Of a DNA stretch of 61,030 nt, positions 57,801-61,030 are shown piece by piece. The first letter of the stretch is position 1, and each line of letters starts with the position of its first letter. The position numbers and the translations under genes were made by a program. The notes beneath the pieces were generated by a model that worked only from the letters and a program-made list of their open reading frames with translations, had not been told where the DNA came from and did not search any database. The stretch is from Hypsibius dujardini (taxonomy: Eukaryota; Tardigrada; Eutardigrada; Parachela; Hypsibiidae): positions 1 to 61,030 of the forward strand of contig LRSR01006219.1 of the NCBI GenBank assembly GCA_001579985.1, written 5' to 3'.

Positions 57801-58329
57801 GGCAATCACCACATCTTATCTAAGTTCGAATCCAAAGGAATTCCCGTCACAATAAAACTAATTTCTCTCGCTTCTTCCGATAAACCATGCCCTAGTGCTT
57901 CGAAAAATTGGGCAACAAGCGCCTTGACAGTTCTCACCTGCTGGCGACGGTAGGCGAGTAGCGCCGGAAGGACGCTCTGAGGATGCTTCGTGCCGATTCC
58001 ATACAGTGAGATCAACAATTGATCGCGCACTCGCTCCTCCTTCTCCTTCTCCGTTTCCGCATCGATCAACGCAAAAACCACTTCTAAAACAAGGGGCAAA
58101 AACGCATGTCGACCATATGCTTTTTTCAGGGGAGATCTTCAGACAAAGGAGAAAAATACACGTGGTCGTATAATAGCACTACCCGAGTTAAACCATTCAG
58201 CCGGTCCGTGCATGAGTTTACGCACACACCGAGCTCAATGGCTTTACTCGGCTAGCGCTATAATATGGCCGTGTACTCACTCTGGATTTCTGCGCTATCT
58301 GCAGGCACAACGCTTCCTCCTTGTGCCAT
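49194..58329 (-). CDS. MROH1: Maestro heat-like repeat family member 1 (MROH1/HEATR7A), complete
   Basis: Twenty exons in transcript order: 58329-58281, 58083-57938, 57118-56981, 56791-56542, 56355-56129, 56054-55893, 55658-55436, 55156-54810, 54670-54317, 54115-53796, 53538-53229, 53134-52916, 52855-52540, 52385-51977, 51896-51554, 51426-51181, 50843-50697, 50172-49822, 49752-49630, 49460-49194. All phases close; 1648 aa, human 1641. Matches run end to end: VRDQLL near the N-terminus, FQPGNLPSV, NEVLRCFAIL, FLYRALGTTLE, YGYAVSGAPRALLL, a region of helical HEAT repeats, ISVRLRPSF, and the terminal VRQRAAEALG. It is a large cytosolic HEAT-repeat scaffold implicated in lysosome-related functions. 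Exon 1 was found by phase: it has an ideal GTGAGT donor. Several introns carry CTGT or CAGA arrays (sense strand). Confidence 0.92.
50220..50620. repeat. 400-bp (CAGA)n/(TAGA)n array in MROH1 intron 17
   Basis: The longest array in the window. A higher-order unit of about 80 bp (ACACACAAACA.ACACGCAGAC then GGCAGGCAGACAGATAGAC) occurs twice (about 50295-50360 and 50375-50440) within the tetranucleotide background. Confidence 0.95.
51408..51505. repeat. 60-bp tandem duplication carrying the exon 16 splice acceptor of MROH1
   Basis: CGCGACGGC.CCACCTAGCGGAGAA.TCAA occurs at about 51409-51440 and again at about 51470-51500. On the minus strand both contain TCCGCTAG|GTGG. Only the downstream one keeps the frame. 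Confidence 0.82.
55160..55425. repeat. (CAGA)n/(AAGA)n array in MROH1 intron 7
   Basis: About 265 bp. Other MROH1 intron arrays: 49514-49600, 52436-52500, 53600-53770, 54150-54295, 55790-55840 and 56455-56533. Confidence 0.95.
58159..58273. mobile_element. 115-bp inverted-repeat element flanked by TA in MROH1 intron 1
   Basis: Arms CACGTGGTCGTATAATAGCA / GCGCTATAATATGGCCGTG plus CCCGAGTTAAACCA / TGGCTTTACTCGG. TA at 58157-58158 and 58274-58275. Its right end lies 7 bases from the MROH1 exon 1 donor. Confidence 0.8.
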
Positions 58330-58999
58330 CTTTCGTATTAAAGTCCACCTTTGAATTCAGGAAGAAAACTGAATTTCCAGCTTGTTGGCGGATGAAATTT
58401 GGGTTTGGTGTTGGATGGATCTTCGTAGAAGTTGGAATCAAAACAAATGCGACGCAGCAGCTGACACTGCACGTGTGAACGTATACGTATCCCGGCACGA
58501 CGGTACGTTATGGCTTGTGCGTCACTGTTGACGTATCCGTATGTGTGTCTCCCCATTTCCCCCTTCTCTCTTTTGAGGCACGTTGCAGACCAGACGCCCT
58601 TCCTTTTTTTTAAAACGGCACTTTTTGTTGACATTTTTCTCTCCTTGTATTTTGATAATCTGTCTTTGCCTAAAGCTCTGGAACTTTTTAATCAGATCGC
58701 ATCTGTCTGCGAAATTTTAATTATCACAGCCACTTCTTGCTGCTGAATTATTATCGATTATTTTGCTGCTTTTTTTGTCCGGAATTCCTGTTCATTATTT
58801 TTCTGGACCTTTTCTTATTTATCTTTCTTTTCCCGTGCACTTTTGATTTTTCAGCCAAAAAATGGGGCGCTTGCGGGAGGGCGAGTGAGGAAAGCGTAGG
58901 GAAGTTTTTTCCCCCTTGGAGGAGGTCTCTCGGAGACTTCATTGAGGAATTACCTGGTCCGTTTTATTCACCACCGCCAAAATAGCCACTAAAAAGTTA
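58330..58999. promoter_or_regulatory. Divergent MROH1/USP promoter region
   Basis: 670 bp between outward-facing start codons, with pyrimidine-rich TTTTTCTC stretches. Shared regulation is inferred from arrangement only. Confidence 0.5.
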
Positions 59000-60926
59000 A
59001 TGTTCAAGCTGAAGCGGCTTGGTATGGGGAACACGGCCTCGTCGCAGCTGGAGAAGGAGCTGGGCGCTGAGCAGGTCCCCAACGAGCGCTACTACGGACT
59101 GGTAAGGCGAAGGCTGTCGCTTGATTGATTGATTGGCGGATTAGCTTTGCATTGTACAGGCTGTCGATTAATTGATTGACTGAAGTTGTGTGTTGTCACT
59201 GTTACTGTTGTTGCAATCGGTTGATTGATGTATTGGTTGAAATTGCAACTTTATAAAGAATTTTTTATTCTAGTGGATTGCATTCATGGATGAGGTTAAT
59301 CAGTAATGATCGACTTGGCTGTTTTAATATTGCGTTTGTCTGTAATAGTATTGTGACTGTATTTTATAATATATATTATAATACATAATGTATCTTCTGT
59401 GTATTTTATTAAATTGTTTTTCCAGGTGAATTTCGGCAACACCTGTTACTGCAATTCCGTCCTCCAGGCGCTCTACTTCTGCCGGCCGTTCCGCGAAAAG
59501 GTCCTCCAATACCGGTTAACCAACAAACGCTCCAAAGAAAACCTCCTCGGCTGCCTGTCCGACCTGTACTTCAACATTGTCAGCCAGAAGAAGAAGCTCG
59601 GCACGATCGCGCCGAAAAAGTTCATCGCCCGGCTGAGGAAGGAGAACGAGCAGTTTGACAATTTCATGCAGCAGGACGCGCATGAATTCCTCAACTACCT
59701 GCTCAATTACATTGCCGACGCGTTGCAGGCGGAAAAAGCTGCCTTGGCCAATTCCCCTTCGACAAACGGCGTGAATGGCAAAGTAGGCAGGAGATTTCCA
59801 TCCATGTCAAGGATTGATGAATTGAATGATCAATCGATTGATTGATTGATTAATTGAATGATCAATCGATTGATTGATTGATTGATGGATTGATCAATTG
59901 ATTGATTGGCTCAGTTAACTTAGTGCATTTTATCAGACTGTACTACCCGATTTGCGTTGATACCTTTCAAGTGGTAATAATAATTTATCTTTAATAAACT
60001 ATATAATTTAATTTTCTGGAAAGTAACATTTTTACACTATCCTATTTAATTCGAATTTGGTGTAGAATTAGAATTGCACTAATGGGTTGATTTTCAGTTT
60101 AATTTTAATTTGGCAAATATAAAAACGTGTGACCAGTAATATAATTCAAATATTTTTTTAATACATGTAATTTTTTTCTTGAAATTATATAACATTTTTA
60201 TTAGTTAATATCTGATGGGCTGTTTATTTAGATGTTTCATATTGTGTTCACCGAATTGTCTTTACATTTTTCAAATGTAATTATATACTGTCTTCTTAAA
60301 ATAACATTTTACACTATCTTGTTTAAATTTAAATTTAAAATTATATTTACTGTAAAATCAGACTTGCGGTAATTTGTTGATTTTGGATCAATTTTAATTG
60401 CCAAGTTAAAGATTTTGATGTTTTCTTTAAGCGAGACGACATTTTTCGTTGAAAATAGAAATATTCCAGTTAAACATTTTAGTGTAAACATTTAATAAAT
60501 ATTTAATGTAATTTGTTTAAATTAAGTATTCAAGTCAATGGAATTAATTGGAATTAAAATAAGTATTATTTTATCCAGGTTGCCGGAAGTACTTCCGTAT
60601 CAGAGCACCGCAACGGCTCTGCCGTCCACGAGAAACTCGACCCCTCCTGGATCCATGAGATCTTCCAGGGCACCCTCACCAACGAGACGAAATGTCTCAA
60701 CTGCGAAACGGTCAGCAGTAAGGACGAGGACTTTCTGGACCTGTCGGTGGACATTGATCAGCACACCTCCCTGTCGGCGTGTCTACGCGGCTTCAGCAGC
60801 ACGGAAACGCTGTGTAGTGAGCACAAGTACTTTTGCGAAACCTGCTCGGCCAAACAGGAGGCCACCAAGTGTATGCGCCTGAAGAAACTGCCGAAGATTC
60901 TGGCGATCCACCTAAAACGGTTTAAG
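59000..60926 (+). CDS. USP46: USP12/USP46-type ubiquitin-specific protease (3' truncated by window)
   Basis: Exons 59000-59101, 59426-59782 and 60579-60926, all phase 0, continuing past the window. 269 residues are visible. The Cys box is [20 protein letters not shown] (catalytic Cys about 41), followed by [13 protein letters not shown]. Exon 3 has [19 protein letters not shown] and [11 protein letters not shown], whose CxxC pairs (about 192/195 and 239/242) bind zinc, then LAIHLKRFK. The His box lies outside. USP12 and USP46 are near-identical paralogues in vertebrates, activated by WDR48 and WDR20; an invertebrate single copy would be ancestral to both, so the symbol is nominal. The N-terminus keeps the MGN.ASSLEKELG-type start. 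Intron 2 is AT-rich with (TGAT)n. Confidence 0.95.
59800..59900. repeat. (TGAT)n repeat with a two-copy direct unit, USP intron 2
   Basis: AATTGAATGATCAATCGATT followed by GATTGATTGATT occurs twice in tandem just after exon 2. Confidence 0.85.
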
Positions 60927-60947
60927 GTACGGTGAAGGACAGACTGA

Positions 60948-61030
60948 AAAACAAACAGACAGACAGACAGGCAAGCAGACAGACCGACAAGCAGGCACAC
61001 AGACAAGCAGGCACACAGATAAACAAACAG
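60948..61030. repeat. (CAGA)n/(CAAG)n array at the window edge, USP intron 3
   Basis: CAGA units mixed with CAAG and CAGG plus a repeated AAGCAGGCACACAGA unit, beginning about 22 bases after the donor. Confidence 0.9.

Overview
The window is eukaryotic genomic DNA from a small invertebrate animal. The genes have many short GT-AG introns and metazoan-type products, including BBS2, STYXL1, NDOR1, JTB, MROH1 and USP12/46. A dusky/cuticlin-like ZP-domain protein points to an ecdysozoan, but I cannot name the species. Introns and spacers are full of two tetranucleotides, (CTGT)n/(CAGA)n and (TGAT)n/(ATCA)n. Long open frames reading Leu-Ser-Val-Cys or Arg-Gln-Thr-Asp repeats are products of these arrays, not genes. 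All gene models were assembled by hand from exon phases, splice sites and remembered family resemblance; no search was run.

Layout. 1-1096 (+): 3' end of NDOR1. 1941-5307 (+): STYXL1-like pseudophosphatase. 5783-9219 (+): unidentified coiled-coil protein. 9642-11139 (+): SPT4. About 10.3-25.6 kb: a direct tandem segmental duplication (unit 1 about 10306-19209, unit 2 about 19221-25628). It holds SPT4 exons 3-5 twice, an unrecognised five-exon secreted-protein gene (intact at 20908-23282, frameshifted at 11570-14253, first-exon fragment at 17799-18120), JTB (minus, 15168-15860) divergent from IMP4 (plus, 16122-17568), a JTB/IMP4 deletion chimera (23897-24365), and several short palindromic elements flanked by TA. 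25991-31008 (+): complete BBS2. 31.0-39.2 kb: no gene recognised; a strong TATA box at 35758 may serve the next gene. 39269-42070 (+): ZP-domain membrane protein. 43037-45381 (+): secreted two-Ig-domain protein. 45655-47443 (-): TIM23. 49194-58329 (-): complete 20-exon MROH1. 59000 to beyond the window (+): USP12/46-type deubiquitinase, missing its 3' end.

The genes are mostly unrelated housekeeping or ciliary genes (cytosolic Fe-S electron transfer, transcription elongation, ribosome biogenesis, BBSome, mitochondrial import, deubiquitination), so there is no operon logic. The most interesting part is the 15-kb tandem duplication. Comparing its two units exposes empty and filled sites for TA-flanked miniature elements, a deletion that fused two divergent genes, and a lineage-specific secreted protein with one intact and two broken copies. 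No tRNA, rRNA or CRISPR array was found.
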